Positions 1 through 10,900 of a DNA stretch of 62,409 bases are shown one piece after another. The notes beneath the pieces were generated by a model that saw nothing but the letters and a program-made list of their open reading frames with translations, did no database searches and was not told the DNA's origin. The translations under genes were made by a program, and so were the position numbers. The stretch's first letter is position 1, and each line of letters opens with the position of its first letter. This DNA comes from Rhodospirillales bacterium (GTDB lineage Bacteria; Pseudomonadota; Alphaproteobacteria; Rhodospirillales; UBA2165): contig DUBF01000198.1 in the NCBI GenBank assembly GCA_012960465.1, forward strand, positions 1 through 62,409. Direction: 5' to 3'.

Positions 1-78
1 GATCAAGGTTTACGTTTCGCTATTCGTGAGGGTGGTCGTACTGTTGGCGCTGGTGTGGTAGCAGACATTATTGAATAG
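1..78 (+). CDS. tuf: Elongation factor Tu, first copy (3' end only)
   Basis: These are the last 25 codons of an EF-Tu gene, ending in TAG at 76–78; the rest lies left of the window. The sequence matches the end of the complete tuf at 15643–16833 base for base, apart from the last base of the stop codon (TAG here, TAA there). EF-Tu carries aminoacyl-tRNA to the ribosome in a GTP-dependent way. Placement directly before tRNA-Trp, secE and nusG is the usual context of the second tuf copy in Proteobacteria. The identity implies ongoing gene conversion between the copies. Confidence 0.97.
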   Translation, partial: DQGLRFAIREGGRTVGAGVVADIIE

Positions 79-152
79 GGGTATAGCTCAGTTGGTAGAG
101 CGACGGTCTCCAAAACCGTAGGTCGAGGGTTCAAATCCTTCTGCCCCTGCCA
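77..152 (+). tRNA. trpT: tRNA-Trp (anticodon CCA)
   Basis: A complete cloverleaf can be folded. The acceptor arms AGGGGTA and TGCCCCT pair over seven positions with one G-T wobble. The D arm is GCTC/GAGC, the anticodon arm ACGGT/ACCGT carries a CTCCAAA loop with anticodon CCA, and the T arm is GAGGG/CCTTC. The discriminator is G and the 3' CCA (150–152) is encoded. The first two tRNA bases (77–78) are also the last two bases of the TAG stop of the upstream tuf, so the tRNA must be cut out of the tuf–secE transcript exactly at the stop codon. Confidence 0.97.
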
Positions 153-209
153 ACCGAATGTGTACATAAGTAATAGGTAATTAATATAGAAGTGGAATAA
201 ATAAAGAGA

Positions 210-407
210 ATGGCTAAATTAAGTCCTTTTCAGTTTTTACGACAGGTTCGACAGGAAACGTCTAAAGTCACCTGGCCGACACGTAAAGAAACGGTGATAT
301 CTACGGTTATGGTTTTTGTTATGGTAATCATAGCAGCCTTATTTTTCTTTGTTGTTGACCAATTATTGTCTTCGGGTGTAAAGCTCGTGTTTGGCTTGGG
401 AGGCTAG
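210..407 (+). CDS. secE: Preprotein translocase subunit SecE
   Basis: This 65-residue protein is the small essential subunit of the SecYEG channel in the inner membrane. It has the short form typical of non-enteric bacteria: an amphipathic N-terminus carrying the conserved KVTWPTRKE motif (residues about 19–27), then one membrane segment (about 31–50). It lies between tRNA-Trp and nusG, its standard place, and its stop is four bases before the nusG ATG. The partner secY is in the spc part of this same window. Confidence 0.97.
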   Translation: MAKLSPFQFLRQVRQETSKVTWPTRKETVISTVMVFVMVIIAALFFFVVDQLLSSGVKLVFGLGG

Positions 408-411
408 AAGA

Positions 412-942
412 ATGGCTCATCGTTGGTATGTCATCCATGTTTATTCGGGATTTGAACGCCAAGTTGCGGATAAGATTGAAGAGCAGGCTTTGCAATCTCA
501 CCTTGCCGAAGAAATTGAAAAAGTTTTGGTGCCAATGGAAGAAGTGGTCGAAATGCGTCGAGGCGAAAAAGTTAACGCTGAACGTAAATTCTTTCCGGGT
601 TATGTATTAGTTAAAATGGAAATGTCTGATCAGAGTTGGCACCTGATAATGAACACGGCTAAGGTTACCGGTTTTTTGGGTCCCCGTGATCGGCCGACAC
701 CCATCAGTGAAGCCGAAGCTGATAGAATTATTCATCAGGTTGAAGAGGGAATTGAGCGACCGAAGCCATCTGTAACTTTTGATATTGGCGAACAAGTGCT
801 GGTTAGCGATGGACCATTTGCGTCCTTTAATGGTATGGTTGAAGACGTGGATGAAGAAAAGGCTAGACTTAAGGTCTCAGTTTCGATATTTGGACGGGCA
901 ACACCGGTTGATTTGGAGTATTCGCAAGTCGAGAAGTTATAG
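412..942 (+). CDS. nusG: Transcription termination/antitermination factor NusG
   Basis: NusG (176 aa) binds RNA polymerase, suppresses pausing, helps Rho, and couples transcription to the ribosome through S10. The NGN domain begins MAHRWYVIHVYSG and contains FPGYVLVKMEM; the C-terminal KOW domain contains the DGPFASFNGMVEDVD stretch near residues 130–144. The ATG at 412 is preferred over an in-frame TTG at 391, because the ATG gives the canonical N-terminus and avoids overlapping secE. A GAAG ribosome-binding core lies just upstream. Co-transcribed with secE. Confidence 0.96.
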   Translation: MAHRWYVIHVYSGFERQVADKIEEQALQSHLAEEIEKVLVPMEEVVEMRRGEKVNAERKFFPGYVLVKMEMSDQSWHLIMNTAKVTGFLGPRDRPTPISEAEADRIIHQVEEGIERPKPSVTFDIGEQVLVSDGPFASFNGMVEDVDEEKARLKVSVSIFGRATPVDLEYSQVEKL

Positions 943-947
943 TAATC

Positions 948-996
948 AACGGTATTTATGCCGTTACTTTGTGCGGAAGGCTAGCCATAGCCGCAC
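948..996 (+). promoter_or_regulatory. Leader hairpins before rplK (probable L1-binding region)
   Basis: The 114-base nusG–rplK spacer can fold into two small hairpins: AACGG/CCGTT at 948–965, and at 971–996 a stem with outer arms GTGC/GCAC and inner arms GGCTA/TAGCC. In Proteobacteria the L11–L1 operon is autoregulated by L1 binding a structure in this spacer that mimics its 23S rRNA site. Position and folding suit that role; the exact L1 contact is not proven by eye. Confidence 0.4.
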
Positions 997-1056
997 CGCG
1001 CGACCCAGTTGAGGTCTAATTGTAGGCGTCAATAAACAAAAAAACTGAGGTATTAA

Positions 1057-1488
1057 ATGGCAAAAAAGATTGAAAGCTTCATCAAGCTTCATATCCCCGC
1101 GGGTCAGGCAAATCCGTCCCCACCTGTTGGCCCTGCGTTAGGTCAGGCTGGTTTGAACATTATGGAATTTTGTAAGGCGTTTAATGCGGCTACACAAGGT
1201 ATGGAACAAGGAATGCCTATTCCAGTTAAAATAACTGTTTTTTCTGATAAAACGTTTCTCTTTGATCAAAAATCTCCACCTGCTAGTTACTTTATAAAGA
1301 AGGCAGCTAAACTTAGCAGTGGCTCTAAAACTCCAGGTCTTGAAATGGCTGGTTCTGTCACTATGGATCAGTTGCGAAAGATTGCGGAACAAAAGAAAGC
1401 AGATTTAAATGCCAATGATCTCGATTCCGCGTGCAAAATTCTAGCAGGTTCGGCTCGATCAATGGGTATTACCGTGGAGGGTCAATAA
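1057..1488 (+). CDS. rplK: 50S ribosomal protein L11
   Basis: L11 (143 aa) binds the GTPase-associated region of 23S rRNA at the factor-binding site. The N-terminal domain holds the [17 protein letters not shown] signature (about residues 14–30), and the C-terminal RNA-binding domain runs to the end with the family's [12 protein letters not shown] segment. Length matches the family. It starts at ATG 1057, preceded by a GAGG site, and is followed after one base by rplA. Confidence 0.98.
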   Translation: MAKKIESFIKLHIPAGQANPSPPVGPALGQAGLNIMEFCKAFNAATQGMEQGMPIPVKITVFSDKTFLFDQKSPPASYFIKKAAKLSSGSKTPGLEMAGSVTMDQLRKIAEQKKADLNANDLDSACKILAGSARSMGITVEGQ

Positions 1489-1489
1489 G

Positions 1490-2185
1490 ATGACTGTAAG
1501 CGGGAAGCGTATAGAAAAAATCTATGAAAGCTTTGATCGCTTTTCAGATCACGGTATAGACGCCGCCGTTAAGATTGTTCTGGAGGCAAAAAAAACTAAT
1601 TTTGATGAAACGGTTGAAGTTGCTATCAATCTTGGTGTTGACCCCCGTCACGCCGACCAAATGGTTCGGGGCGTGGTATCATTGCCAAATGGGACTGGTA
1701 AGTCTGTGGTGGTAGCTGTTTTTGCAAAAGAGGATAAGGCCAAAGAAGCCACGGCAGCAGGTGCCGAGTATGTTGGCGCTGAAGAATTAGCGGATAAAGT
1801 TCAAAAGGGTGAAATCGAATTTGATCGATGTATTGCGACGCCTGATATGATGGCTGTGGTGGGTCGTCTCGGTAAGGTGCTAGGTCCAAAAGGTCTGATG
1901 CCAAATCCAAAGCTAGGCACGGTTACCCCAAATGTTGGTGACGCTATAAAAGCGGTTAAAGGTGGTGAAATTGAATTTCGCGTTGAGAAAGCAGGAATAA
2001 TTCATGCTGGTATTGGTAAGACAAGTTTTACTCAAGAAGCCTTAGTTGAGAATATTAATGCATTTATGGCGGCTATTCTTAAAGCAAAGCCGGTTGGATC
2101 GAAAGGTACATATGTTAAGCGAGCAACATTGACGTCAACAATGGGGCCAGGCGTTAGATTAGATACTTCAAGTCTATCAGGTTAA
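1490..2185 (+). CDS. rplA: 50S ribosomal protein L1
   Basis: L1 (231 aa) forms the mobile L1 stalk that helps release deacylated tRNA from the E site, and it represses its own operon. The diagnostic stretch [18 protein letters not shown] lies near residues 126–143, and the C-terminal portion returns to domain I as in the family. Its start is two bases past the rplK stop TAA, so the pair is translationally coupled. A spacer of 301 bases with a regulatory leader separates it from rplJ. Confidence 0.98.
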   Translation: MTVSGKRIEKIYESFDRFSDHGIDAAVKIVLEAKKTNFDETVEVAINLGVDPRHADQMVRGVVSLPNGTGKSVVVAVFAKEDKAKEATAAGAEYVGAEELADKVQKGEIEFDRCIATPDMMAVVGRLGKVLGPKGLMPNPKLGTVTPNVGDAIKAVKGGEIEFRVEKAGIIHAGIGKTSFTQEALVENINAFMAAILKAKPVGSKGTYVKRATLTSTMGPGVRLDTSSLSG

Positions 2186-2486
2186 TTCCTGATAGCACTA
2201 TAAGATTTTCTGTTGTTTGTATTTCAGCAGATTTAGGAGAGGTTTTTATTGCCTCTCTGACCTATCCGAGACTGTAGGCGTTGTGGATTTTTTGATAAGC
2301 AACTTAATAAAGATTAGCCTGCACAGATGGTGAACGGACATTTGGAATCAATTTATTGATTTAAAATGGCTTAAACTGAGTACTTGGATGGGGTGAGCGA
2401 GTTTTTAAGGGTTTCCTTAAGAACTAAATGTAACCGCATAAGAAAGAGTTGAATTTCTCTGACTTGTGTAAAAACGGAGACGATTT
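2186..2486 (+). promoter_or_regulatory. rplJ leader (L10 autoregulatory mRNA leader)
   Basis: The rplA–rplJ spacer has no credible ORF. It contains a stem AGAGG/CCTCT (about 2237–2257), then the CCGAGACTGTAGGCG segment at about 2268–2282, which resembles the conserved core of the proteobacterial L10 leader. In that system the L10–(L12)4 complex binds the leader and represses rplJL translation. Assignment rests on position and the core segment; a covariance-model search would settle it. Confidence 0.5.
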
Positions 2487-3008
2487 GTGAACCGTATTCA
2501 AAAAGAAGAGCAGGTCGCATCGTTAAAGCGGACTTTTGAAGAGTCAAATATTGTTGTTGCCACCCACTATTCTGGGATGACGATGCAAGAAATGACTGAT
2601 CTTCGAAGTCGTATGCTTAAAGCGGGCGCCAGTTTCAAGGTCACTAAAAATCGCCTCACGCGTCTCGCCCTGCAAGACACTAATTTTGAATCGTTAACAG
2701 ATTTGATGACGGGTCCAATTGCCCTTGCTTATTCCACCGATCCGGTGGCCGCGGCAAAGACGACCGTTAACTTTTCTAAAGATAATGAAAAATTGGTTAT
2801 CTTGGGTGGCGTCTTCAACGGTCAAACTCTGGACGTTGATGGTGTTAAAAATCTAGCTAAATTGCCGTCTTTAGATGAGCTACGTGGCAAGATTGCTAGC
2901 ATGATCAATACTCCGGCGACCCGGATCGCGGGTGTGCTATCAGCACCCGCCGGGCAGTTGGCTCGTGTGGTTGGGTCTTATGGAGTGAAGCGTGACGAGG
3001 CTGCGTAG
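2487..3008 (+). CDS. rplJ: 50S ribosomal protein L10
   Basis: L10 (173 aa) is the base of the ribosomal stalk and anchors L7/L12 dimers. The N-terminus MNRIQKEEQVASLKRTF and the central KVTKNRLTRLAL motif (about residues 53–64) are typical, and the C-terminal helix that binds L12 dimers ends near GQLARVVGSYG. The start is GTG at 2487, preceded by an ACGGAG site; no ATG fits the conserved N-terminus. It is followed 42 bases later by rplL. Confidence 0.97.
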   Translation: MNRIQKEEQVASLKRTFEESNIVVATHYSGMTMQEMTDLRSRMLKAGASFKVTKNRLTRLALQDTNFESLTDLMTGPIALAYSTDPVAAAKTTVNFSKDNEKLVILGGVFNGQTLDVDGVKNLAKLPSLDELRGKIASMINTPATRIAGVLSAPAGQLARVVGSYGVKRDEAA

Positions 3009-3050
3009 TGGCTTGTGTTATTAATAGTTTAAGCCTAAGGAGATAAAATT

Positions 3051-3425
3051 ATGGCTAATATTGAAAAAATTGCTGAAGAATTGTCAGCTTTGACCGTTAT
3101 TGAGGCGGCTGAGCTTAGTACGTTGTTAGAAGAACGGTGGGGAGTTTCTGCCGCTGCGCCTGTTGCTGTTGCAGCAGCACCTGCTGATGATGGTGGGGGA
3201 ACTGCTGCTGAACAAGATGCTTTTGAAGTGGTTCTTGCCTCAATTGGCGACAAAAAGATTAATGTGATTAAGGAAGTTCGTGCAATCACGGGTCTAGGCT
3301 TAAAAGAAGCTAAAGACATGGTCGAGGCGGCACCAACCACCGTTAAAGAAGACGCAACGAAAGAAGAAGCGGATCAAATCAAGGTTAAGCTTGAGGAAGC
3401 TGGCGCTGCCGTTGAGATAAAATAA
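3051..3425 (+). CDS. rplL: 50S ribosomal protein L7/L12
   Basis: L7/L12 (124 aa) is the multicopy stalk protein that recruits and activates translational GTPases. It has the N-terminal dimerisation helices, an Ala/Pro-rich hinge (about residues 36–52), and the globular domain with [19 protein letters not shown] and the EAK/VEAAP helix. Start at ATG 3051 follows a strong AAGGAG site. High expression is expected. Confidence 0.98.
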   Translation: MANIEKIAEELSALTVIEAAELSTLLEERWGVSAAAPVAVAAAPADDGGGTAAEQDAFEVVLASIGDKKINVIKEVRAITGLGLKEAKDMVEAAPTTVKEDATKEEADQIKVKLEEAGAAVEIK

Positions 3426-3438
3426 AATTATTTAACTT

Positions 3439-3615
3439 CGGGTAGTTGGTTTAAAAATCAATTGCCCGTGGTTTGTATGCATTATTGAATATCACATCTG
3501 CCACGGATAGGTCTGCCATGACCGAGATAGTGGATGTGCAGTTCTAGTATTCTTGCCTAACCAGTAATGGTAAGATTGCTATTAAACTTCTCCTTTGGAT
3601 TGTCTAGGGGAGAAG
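3439..3615 (+). promoter_or_regulatory. rplL–rpoB intergenic hairpins (attenuation/processing region)
   Basis: The 266-base rplL–rpoB spacer has no ORF but holds two hairpins. The first (3439–3468) is a 10-pair stem with two wobble pairs and a 10-base A/T-rich loop. The second (3587–3615) has perfect seven-base arms CTTCTCC/GGAGAAG. Neither has a convincing U-run, so they are weak as full terminators. In enteric bacteria this spacer carries an attenuator and an RNase III site that lower rpoBC relative to rplJL; the same function is inferred here. Confidence 0.4.
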
Positions 3616-3691
3616 GTGTTCGTTATCCTTTCTTTGTGGCTATTGGAAGAATTTCAGAACGTAGTAATTTTTTATAGCTACGAGGGCTGCA

Positions 3692-6600
3692 ATGACTGAT
3701 CGCTCATTTACGGGTCGTAAACGTATCCGAAAATCCTATGGACGTATTCCTACAGTAACGCCAATGCCGAACCTTATTGAGGTTCAAAAAAATTCTTATG
3801 AGCATTTTTTACAACGTGATATTGCAAAGATGGATCGGACAGATACCGGTCTTCAGGAAGTTTTTAAATCCGTTTTTCCGATTAAGGATTTCTCCGAACG
3901 TGGAACACTTGAATTTGTTAATTATGAATTTGAGGAACCAAAATACGATGTCGAAGAATGTCAACAAAGAGGTATGACCTATGCTGCTCCATTAAAAGTT
4001 ACCCTTCGGTTGCTTGTTTGGGATGTTGATGAGGATACTGATGCTCGTTCTGTTCGAGACATTAAGGAGCAGATAGTGTATATGGGCGAAATGCCTCTAA
4101 TGACGGATAATGGTACGTTCGTTGTTAATGGCACAGAAAGGGTGATTGTATCACAAATGCACCGTTCCCCGGGTGTGTTTTTTGATCATGATAAAGGTAA
4201 AACTCATTCCTCGGGAAAATTTTTATTTGCAGCTCGTGTTATCCCTTATCGTGGTTCGTGGCTGGATTTTGAATTTGATGCAAAAGACTTGGTATACGTC
4301 CGTATTGATCGTCGCCGCAAGTTGCCGGTTACGACTCTTTTACTTGGTCTGGATGATGCAGCTACTGCCAAGAAACGTGCAAAATTAGCATCTACTGGGA
4401 AGTCTCTTGATCCAGCCGATGCCAAAGGAATGTCGCCTGAGGAAGTTCTGAAATTTTTTTACGATACTACAAATTATGTTAGGGCTAAGAAGGGTTGGCA
4501 AATACCTCTTGAAGTCGATACCCTGCGTGGTTTGAAGCTTGACTATGATTTACTTAATGCAAAATCGGGGCGCGTTGCGGTCGAAGCTGGAACAAAGTTG
4601 ACACCACGTGTGTTAAGTGGTCTGGAAAAGAAGGGGATAACAGAATATATCGCACCACATAGTGATATTTTAGGTCGTTTTGTATCTGAGGATATAGTTG
4701 ATTTAAAATCAGGTCTTGTTTATTTGGAGGCTGGTGATGAGGTTACTGAAGAAATTTTAGAAGAGTTGGACGCTGCAAAAATTATCGAGGTTCCAACTCT
4801 TGCTATTGACCACATCAAAGCTGGCCCATATATCCGTAATACTCTTGCTGCTGATAAAAATTCTAACCGTGACGAGGCCTTGATTGATATTTATAGGGTA
4901 ATGCGCCCGGGTGAACCTCCTATTATAGAAACAGCTGACAGTCTATTTCAGGGACTATTTTTCAATTCAGATCGCTATGATCTATCATCTGTTGGTCGGG
5001 TGAAAATGAACTCTCGCCTTCAGCAGGAAACCGAAGATACTGTTCGGGTGCTGCGTCGAGAAGACATTATGCAGGTTGTTAAAATTCTCGTAGACTTGAA
5101 AAATGGTAAAGGTGATATTGATGACATTGATCATCTGGGGAACCGCCGTGTCCGGTCTGTCGGAGAGTTGATGGAAAATCAATATCGGATTGGCCTGCTG
5201 AGAATGGAGCGCGCAATTAAGGAGAGAATGAGTTCGGTTGATATAGATACCGTAATGCCACATGATTTGATCAATGCTAAACCAGCCGCAGCAGCTGTCA
5301 GAGAGTTCTTCGGCTCGAGCCAACTGAGCCAATTTATGGATCAGACAAATCCGCTATCAGAAATTACGCATAAGCGTCGTCTGTCGGCATTGGGGCCAGG
5401 TGGTTTGACTCGTGAGCGCGCTGGTTTTGAGGTGCGTGATGTACATCCAACACACTACGGTCGGATTTGTCCAATTGAGACCCCTGAAGGGCCAAATATT
5501 GGTTTGATAAACAGCTTGGCAACATATGCTCGCGTCAACCAATACGGCTTTATCGAAAGTCCGTATCGTAAGGTAAAAAATGGTGGGGTCTCTAATGAGG
5601 TGATTTACCTTTCTGCAATGGATGAAGGGCGCTATAAGATCGCTCAGGCTAACGAATCAATAGATAAATCAGGTAAATTTGAACATGACCTAATCACCTG
5701 TCGCCAAGCCGGTGATGTTTTAATGGTTCCATCAGATGAAGTTGATTTCGCAGACGTTTCGCCGAAACAACTTGTTTCTGTAGCAGCTGCATTAATACCA
5801 TTTTTGGAAAATGATGATGCTAATCGAGCGTTGATGGGTTCAAATATGCAACGTCAAGCCGTACCACTGATACAGGCTGAGGCGCCACTTGTTGGAACTG
5901 GAATGGAAGAGATAGTTGCGCGTGATTCTGGGGCGACATTAATAGCTAAACGTCCAGGGATAGTAGATCAGATTGATGGCACACGGATTGTAATCCATGC
6001 CGATGAGGATGCTGAAAATAGTTCTGCGCCTGGAGTCGACATCTACACTTTGCAAAAATTTCAAAGGTCAAATCAAAATACATGCATCAATCAACGGCCG
6101 CTTGTTAAAGTGGGTGATCACGTTGCACCGGGTGATATTATTGCTGATGGCCCCTCAACAGAAATTGGAGAGTTGGCACTTGGGCGTAATGTACTTGTCG
6201 CCTTTATGCCATGGAACGGTTACAATTTTGAAGATTCAATATTGATTTCTGAGCGTATTGTCAGAGAGGATGTGTTTACTTCGATCCATATTGAAGAGTT
6301 CGAGGTGATGGCTCGGGACACTAAGCTTGGTCAAGAAGAGATTACCCGCGATATTCCTAATGTGGGTGAAGAGGCTCTTAAAAATATGGATGAAGCTGGG
6401 ATTGTTTACATTGGGGCGGAAGTCCAGCCAAATGATATTCTTGTCGGTAAGGTGACGCCAAAGGGAGAGTCGCCAATGACACCAGAAGAGAAACTCCTTA
6501 GGGCTATTTTTGGTGAGAAGGCCTCCGATGTTCGTGATACCTCACTTCGTTTGCCCCCAGGTGTGGCAGGTACTATAATTGAGGTTCGGGTATTCTCGCG

Positions 6601-7870
6601 GCGAGGAGTTGATAAAGATGAGCGCGCTCTAGCAATTGAGCGCGCAGAGATTGAACGCCTTGCTAAAGACAGAGATGATGAGATTGCAATTTTGGAGCGA
6701 AGTTTTCATTCACGAATCCGTGAGAGGCTTTTGAACAAAAAAGTTGTAAATGGACCAAAAGGGCTTACTGAAGGTACCAGGGTTAATGAGGAAATCCTCG
6801 AAAAACTCACAGCAGGTCAAATGCTTCAAATTGTAATCTCAAGTGATAAAGTAATGGGCGAAATTGAGGGCTTGAAAAGACAATTAGAGGAAGGTTCTAG
6901 TGAATTTCAAAGTCGGTTTGCCGACAAAGTTGATAAACTGGAACGTGGTGATGAACTGCAGCCCGGTGTAATGAAGATGGTCAAGGTTTTTGTGGCCGTG
7001 AAGCGTAAATTGCAACCTGGAGATAAAATGGCTGGGCGCCATGGTAATAAAGGTGTCATCTCTCGCATAATGCCAATTGAAGATATGCCGTCTCTTGAGG
7101 ATGGAACGGCTGTTGATATTGTACTGAATCCATTGGGCGTTCCATCTCGGATGAATGTGGGTCAAATATTGGAAACTCACCTAGGTTGGGCATGCGCTGG
7201 CCTCGGTCGTCAAGTAGGGGATGCTCTCGAGGCTGTGAACCAAGGTAAAGCTTCAATAACTGATCTTCGTGATACACTAAAGTATGCTTATGGCGATGAA
7301 ACGTATAAAGCTGATATTGTTGCTATGGACGATAATGCTGTTATCGAACTTTCTAAGAATGTTACAAATGGCATTCCTATTGCCACGCCCGTTTTTGATG
7401 GAGCGAATGAGGCAGATATTACAGATGCACTTGACCGAGCCGGTGTTAGTTCCTCGGGTCAAGTTAAGTTATTTGATGGAAGGACTGGTAAATATTTTGA
7501 TCGTGAGGTCACGGTAGGTTATATTTACATATTAAAGCTCCATCATTTAGTTGATGATAAAATCCATGCGCGTTCAATCGGGCCTTATAGTCTAGTAACC
7601 CAGCAACCGCTGGGTGGTAAGGCACAATTTGGGGGTCAGCGATTTGGAGAGATGGAGGTCTGGGCGCTAGAAGCGTATGGCGCTGCGTACACTCTCCAAG
7701 AAATGCTGACTGTAAAATCGGACGATGTTTCAGGTAGAACGAAGGTATATGAAGCCGTTGTCCGGGGTGATGACTCGTTTGAAGCTGGAATTCCGGAAAG
7801 TTTCAATGTGTTGGTTAAAGAGCTGCATTCACTCGGTTTAAATGTCGAATTAAAACAGCGTAATTTCTAG
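3692..7870 (+). CDS. rpoB: DNA-directed RNA polymerase subunit beta
   Basis: RpoB (1392 aa) forms one half of the RNA polymerase active-site cleft; the length is normal for Alphaproteobacteria. It starts with the canonical [17 protein letters not shown]. The rifampicin region ([15 protein letters not shown] onward, about residues 540–570) keeps the residues of sensitive enzymes, so no target-based resistance is indicated. Further landmarks are [16 protein letters not shown], the [20 protein letters not shown] segment near the middle, and the C-terminal [23 protein letters not shown] clamp segment. It precedes rpoC by 37 bases. Confidence 0.99.
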   Translation: MTDRSFTGRKRIRKSYGRIPTVTPMPNLIEVQKNSYEHFLQRDIAKMDRTDTGLQEVFKSVFPIKDFSERGTLEFVNYEFEEPKYDVEECQQRGMTYAAPLKVTLRLLVWDVDEDTDARSVRDIKEQIVYMGEMPLMTDNGTFVVNGTERVIVSQMHRSPGVFFDHDKGKTHSSGKFLFAARVIPYRGSWLDFEFDAKDLVYVRIDRRRKLPVTTLLLGLDDAATAKKRAKLASTGKSLDPADAKGMSPEEVLKFFYDTTNYVRAKKGWQIPLEVDTLRGLKLDYDLLNAKSGRVAVEAGTKLTPRVLSGLEKKGITEYIAPHSDILGRFVSEDIVDLKSGLVYLEAGDEVTEEILEELDAAKIIEVPTLAIDHIKAGPYIRNTLAADKNSNRDEALIDIYRVMRPGEPPIIETADSLFQGLFFNSDRYDLSSVGRVKMNSRLQQETEDTVRVLRREDIMQVVKILVDLKNGKGDIDDIDHLGNRRVRSVGELMENQYRIGLLRMERAIKERMSSVDIDTVMPHDLINAKPAAAAVREFFGSSQLSQFMDQTNPLSEITHKRRLSALGPGGLTRERAGFEVRDVHPTHYGRICPIETPEGPNIGLINSLATYARVNQYGFIESPYRKVKNGGVSNEVIYLSAMDEGRYKIAQANESIDKSGKFEHDLITCRQAGDVLMVPSDEVDFADVSPKQLVSVAAALIPFLENDDANRALMGSNMQRQAVPLIQAEAPLVGTGMEEIVARDSGATLIAKRPGIVDQIDGTRIVIHADEDAENSSAPGVDIYTLQKFQRSNQNTCINQRPLVKVGDHVAPGDIIADGPSTEIGELALGRNVLVAFMPWNGYNFEDSILISERIVREDVFTSIHIEEFEVMARDTKLGQEEITRDIPNVGEEALKNMDEAGIVYIGAEVQPNDILVGKVTPKGESPMTPEEKLLRAIFGEKASDVRDTSLRLPPGVAGTIIEVRVFSRRGVDKDERALAIERAEIERLAKDRDDEIAILERSFHSRIRERLLNKKVVNGPKGLTEGTRVNEEILEKLTAGQMLQIVISSDKVMGEIEGLKRQLEEGSSEFQSRFADKVDKLERGDELQPGVMKMVKVFVAVKRKLQPGDKMAGRHGNKGVISRIMPIEDMPSLEDGTAVDIVLNPLGVPSRMNVGQILETHLGWACAGLGRQVGDALEAVNQGKASITDLRDTLKYAYGDETYKADIVAMDDNAVIELSKNVTNGIPIATPVFDGANEADITDALDRAGVSSSGQVKLFDGRTGKYFDREVTVGYIYILKLHHLVDDKIHARSIGPYSLVTQQPLGGKAQFGGQRFGEMEVWALEAYGAAYTLQEMLTVKSDDVSGRTKVYEAVVRGDDSFEAGIPESFNVLVKELHSLGLNVELKQRNF

Positions 7871-7907
7871 GTCACTCTAGACGACAACGGTTTAAAGGAG
7901 ATTATCC

Positions 7908-10900
7908 ATGAATGAGTTAATGCGAATTTTTGAGCCAGCGCAAGCAACTCAGCGTTTTGATCAAATTATGATTAGCATAGCAAGTCCAGAGCGGATCCGT
8001 TCCTGGTCTTTTGGTGAGATTAAAAAGCCTGAAACTATTAATTACCGGACATTTAAACCAGAGAGAGATGGTCTTTTTTGTGCGCGTATTTTTGGGCCGA
8101 TTAAGGATTATGAATGCTTGTGTGGTAAATATAAACGTATGAAGTATAAGGGCATAGTTTGTGAAAAATGCGGTGTTGAAGTTACACTTACCAAAGTACG
8201 CCGTGATCGTATGGGCCACATTGAATTGGCCGCCCCTGCAGCTCATATATGGTTCATGAAGTCATTGCCTTCTCGCACGGGTTTGATGCTTGATATGACT
8301 TTGAAGAATTTAGAGCGCGTTCTTTATTTTGAAAATTATGTTGTGTCCGAGCCTGGTTTGACGCCTTTGCTCGAAAAGCAGTTATTGACTGAAGATGAAT
8401 ATCAAGATGCAGTTGATGAGTATGGCGAAGATAGTTTTCAAGCGGGTATAGGTGCTGAAGTTATCCGTGACATGTTGAAAGAAATTGATCTTGAGGATCA
8501 ACTTGAAACGCTTAAGGTTGAGTTAAAAGAAACTAAATCTGAAGCTAAACGTAAGAAGTTCGTAAAGCGTCTTAAACTTGTTGAAGCTTTTATTGGTTCA
8601 GGCGCAAGACCTGAATGGATGATTTTAGAAGCTGTACCGGTTATTCCACCAGAGTTACGTCCGTTGGTTCCCCTCGATGGTGGTCGTTTTGCTACGTCTG
8701 ATTTAAATGATCTTTATCGCCGTGTAATAAATAGAAATAATCGCTTAAAGCGTTTAATAGAGTTACGTGCGCCAGAAATAATAGTACGTAATGAAAAGCG
8801 CATGTTGCAGGAGTCGGTAGATGCGTTGTTTGATAATGGTCGAAGAGGTCGAGCTATTACCGGTGCAAATAAGCGACCGTTAAAATCTCTGTCCGACATG
8901 CTTAAGGGTAAGCAGGGTCGTTTTCGCCAGAATTTGCTTGGTAAGAGGGTTGACTACTCGGGACGATCCGTAATCGTAGTTGGCCCTGAACTAATGCTCC
9001 ATCAATGCGGTCTGCCGAAGAAGATGGCGCTTGAGTTGTTCAAACCTTTTGTCTATTCGCGGCTTGAGAAATACGCTATGGCGACGACAATTAAGGCAGC
9101 TAAACGTATGGTTGAAAAAGAGCGGCCTGAAGTTTGGGATATATTGGAAGAAGTAATCCGAGAGCACCCCGTTATGTTAAATAGGGCTCCAACACTGCAT
9201 CGCTTAGGTATCCAAGCGTTTGAACCTGTGCTTATTGAAGGTAAAGCTATTCAGCTTCATCCTTTAGTTTGCACAGCTTTTAATGCCGACTTTGATGGTG
9301 ATCAAATGGCCGTTCATGTTCCTTTGTCGCTCGAAGCTCAACTTGAAGCTCGTGTTTTAATGATGTCTACAAACAATATTTTGAGCCCAGCCAACGGTAA
9401 GCCCATTATTGTTCCCTCCCAAGATATCGTTCTCGGTTTATACTATATGACTATGGAGCGCGAAGGTGAGAAGGGCGAGGGAATGATTCTGGCTGATAGT
9501 GAAGAAATTGAGCATGCTTTGAATGAAAGTGTTGTTAGCCTTCATGCGAAGATTAAAACGCGTTATGAAACGGTGGATACAGACGGCAATCCTATAACTC
9601 GACGCGTTGAATCAACCCCTGGTCGAATGTTGGTCGCCGAGCTTCTACCACGTCACCCAAAAGTGCCATTAGAATTGGTTAATCGGTTACTGACCAAGAA
9701 AGATGTATCTACTGTTATCGATGAGGTTTATCGCCATTGTGGTCAGAAAGAAACGGTTATTTTTGCTGATAAGATTATGGCGCTTGGTTTTAGTAATGCG
9801 TGTACGTCAGGTATTTCTTTTGGTAAGGACGATTTGATAATTCCCGAGGCAAAAAAGAAGCTTGTTAATGACACCGAAAAGCTTGTCGAGTCGTACGAGC
9901 GTCAATATTTAGATGGGCTGATTACTCGTGGTGAGAAGTATAATAAAGCGGTCGATGCTTGGTCACGTTGCACAGATCAGGTTGCCGATGAGATGATGGC
10001 AGAAATCCAAAAAATTGAACCCAATGTGCCAGTTAATTCTGTTTACATGATGGCCGATTCTGGAGCTAGAGGTTCTGCCGCTCAAATGAAACAGCTGGCT
10101 GGTATGCGAGGGTTAATGGCTAAACCATCAGGTGAAATCATTGAGACGCCAATTATTTCAAATTTCAAAGAAGGTCTCTCGGTTCTTGAGTACTTTAATT
10201 CAACTCATGGAGCACGCAAAGGCCTGGCTGATACAGCCTTGAAGACAGCTAATTCGGGTTACCTAACCCGTCGCTTGGTAGATGTTGCGCAGGATTGCAT
10301 TATCAATGAAGTTGATTGCAAAACTAAAGAGAGTATCACAGTTAATGCCGTAATTGAGGGTGGTGACGTAATTGTATCTTTGGGTGATCGTGTCCTAGGA
10401 CGAACTGTTGCAGAAGATGTAATTGATCCTGAAGATGGCAAAGTGATGATAAAACGTAATAAATTACTTGATGAGGTTGATTGTGAGGCTCTTGATAATG
10501 CAGAGGTTGAAACCATCCGCATCCGATCAGTCTTAACTTGTGAGACTAAATCTGGTGTCTGTGGTGCCTGCTACGGTCGAGACCTAGCTCGTGGTACGCC
10601 TGTTAATATGGGTGAAGCTGTTGGAGTTATTGCAGCTCAATCTATTGGGGAACCAGGAACTCAATTGACTATGCGTACATTCCACATTGGCGGTGCAGCT
10701 CAACGTGGCGCGGAGCAATCCGCGATTGAAGCTAATTCAGATGCTAAAGTAAAATTGGTCAATTGCAATGTTGTCAAAAATAGCTCTAAGGTTAATATTG
10801 TAATGACACGTAATGCTGAGATCCTTTTGATCGATGATAAAAATCGTGAGCGCGCACGCCATCGCATACCATACGGTTCAAAGTTGCTGACCAAAGATAA

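Noticed and set aside
3035-3340. Antisense ORF of 101 codons opposite rplL
   Set aside because: It mirrors the Ala-rich coding of rplL, has no family match I can see and no ribosome-binding site.
5309-5420. Rifampicin-resistance change in rpoB
   Set aside because: The resistance region carries the residues of sensitive enzymes at the usual positions.
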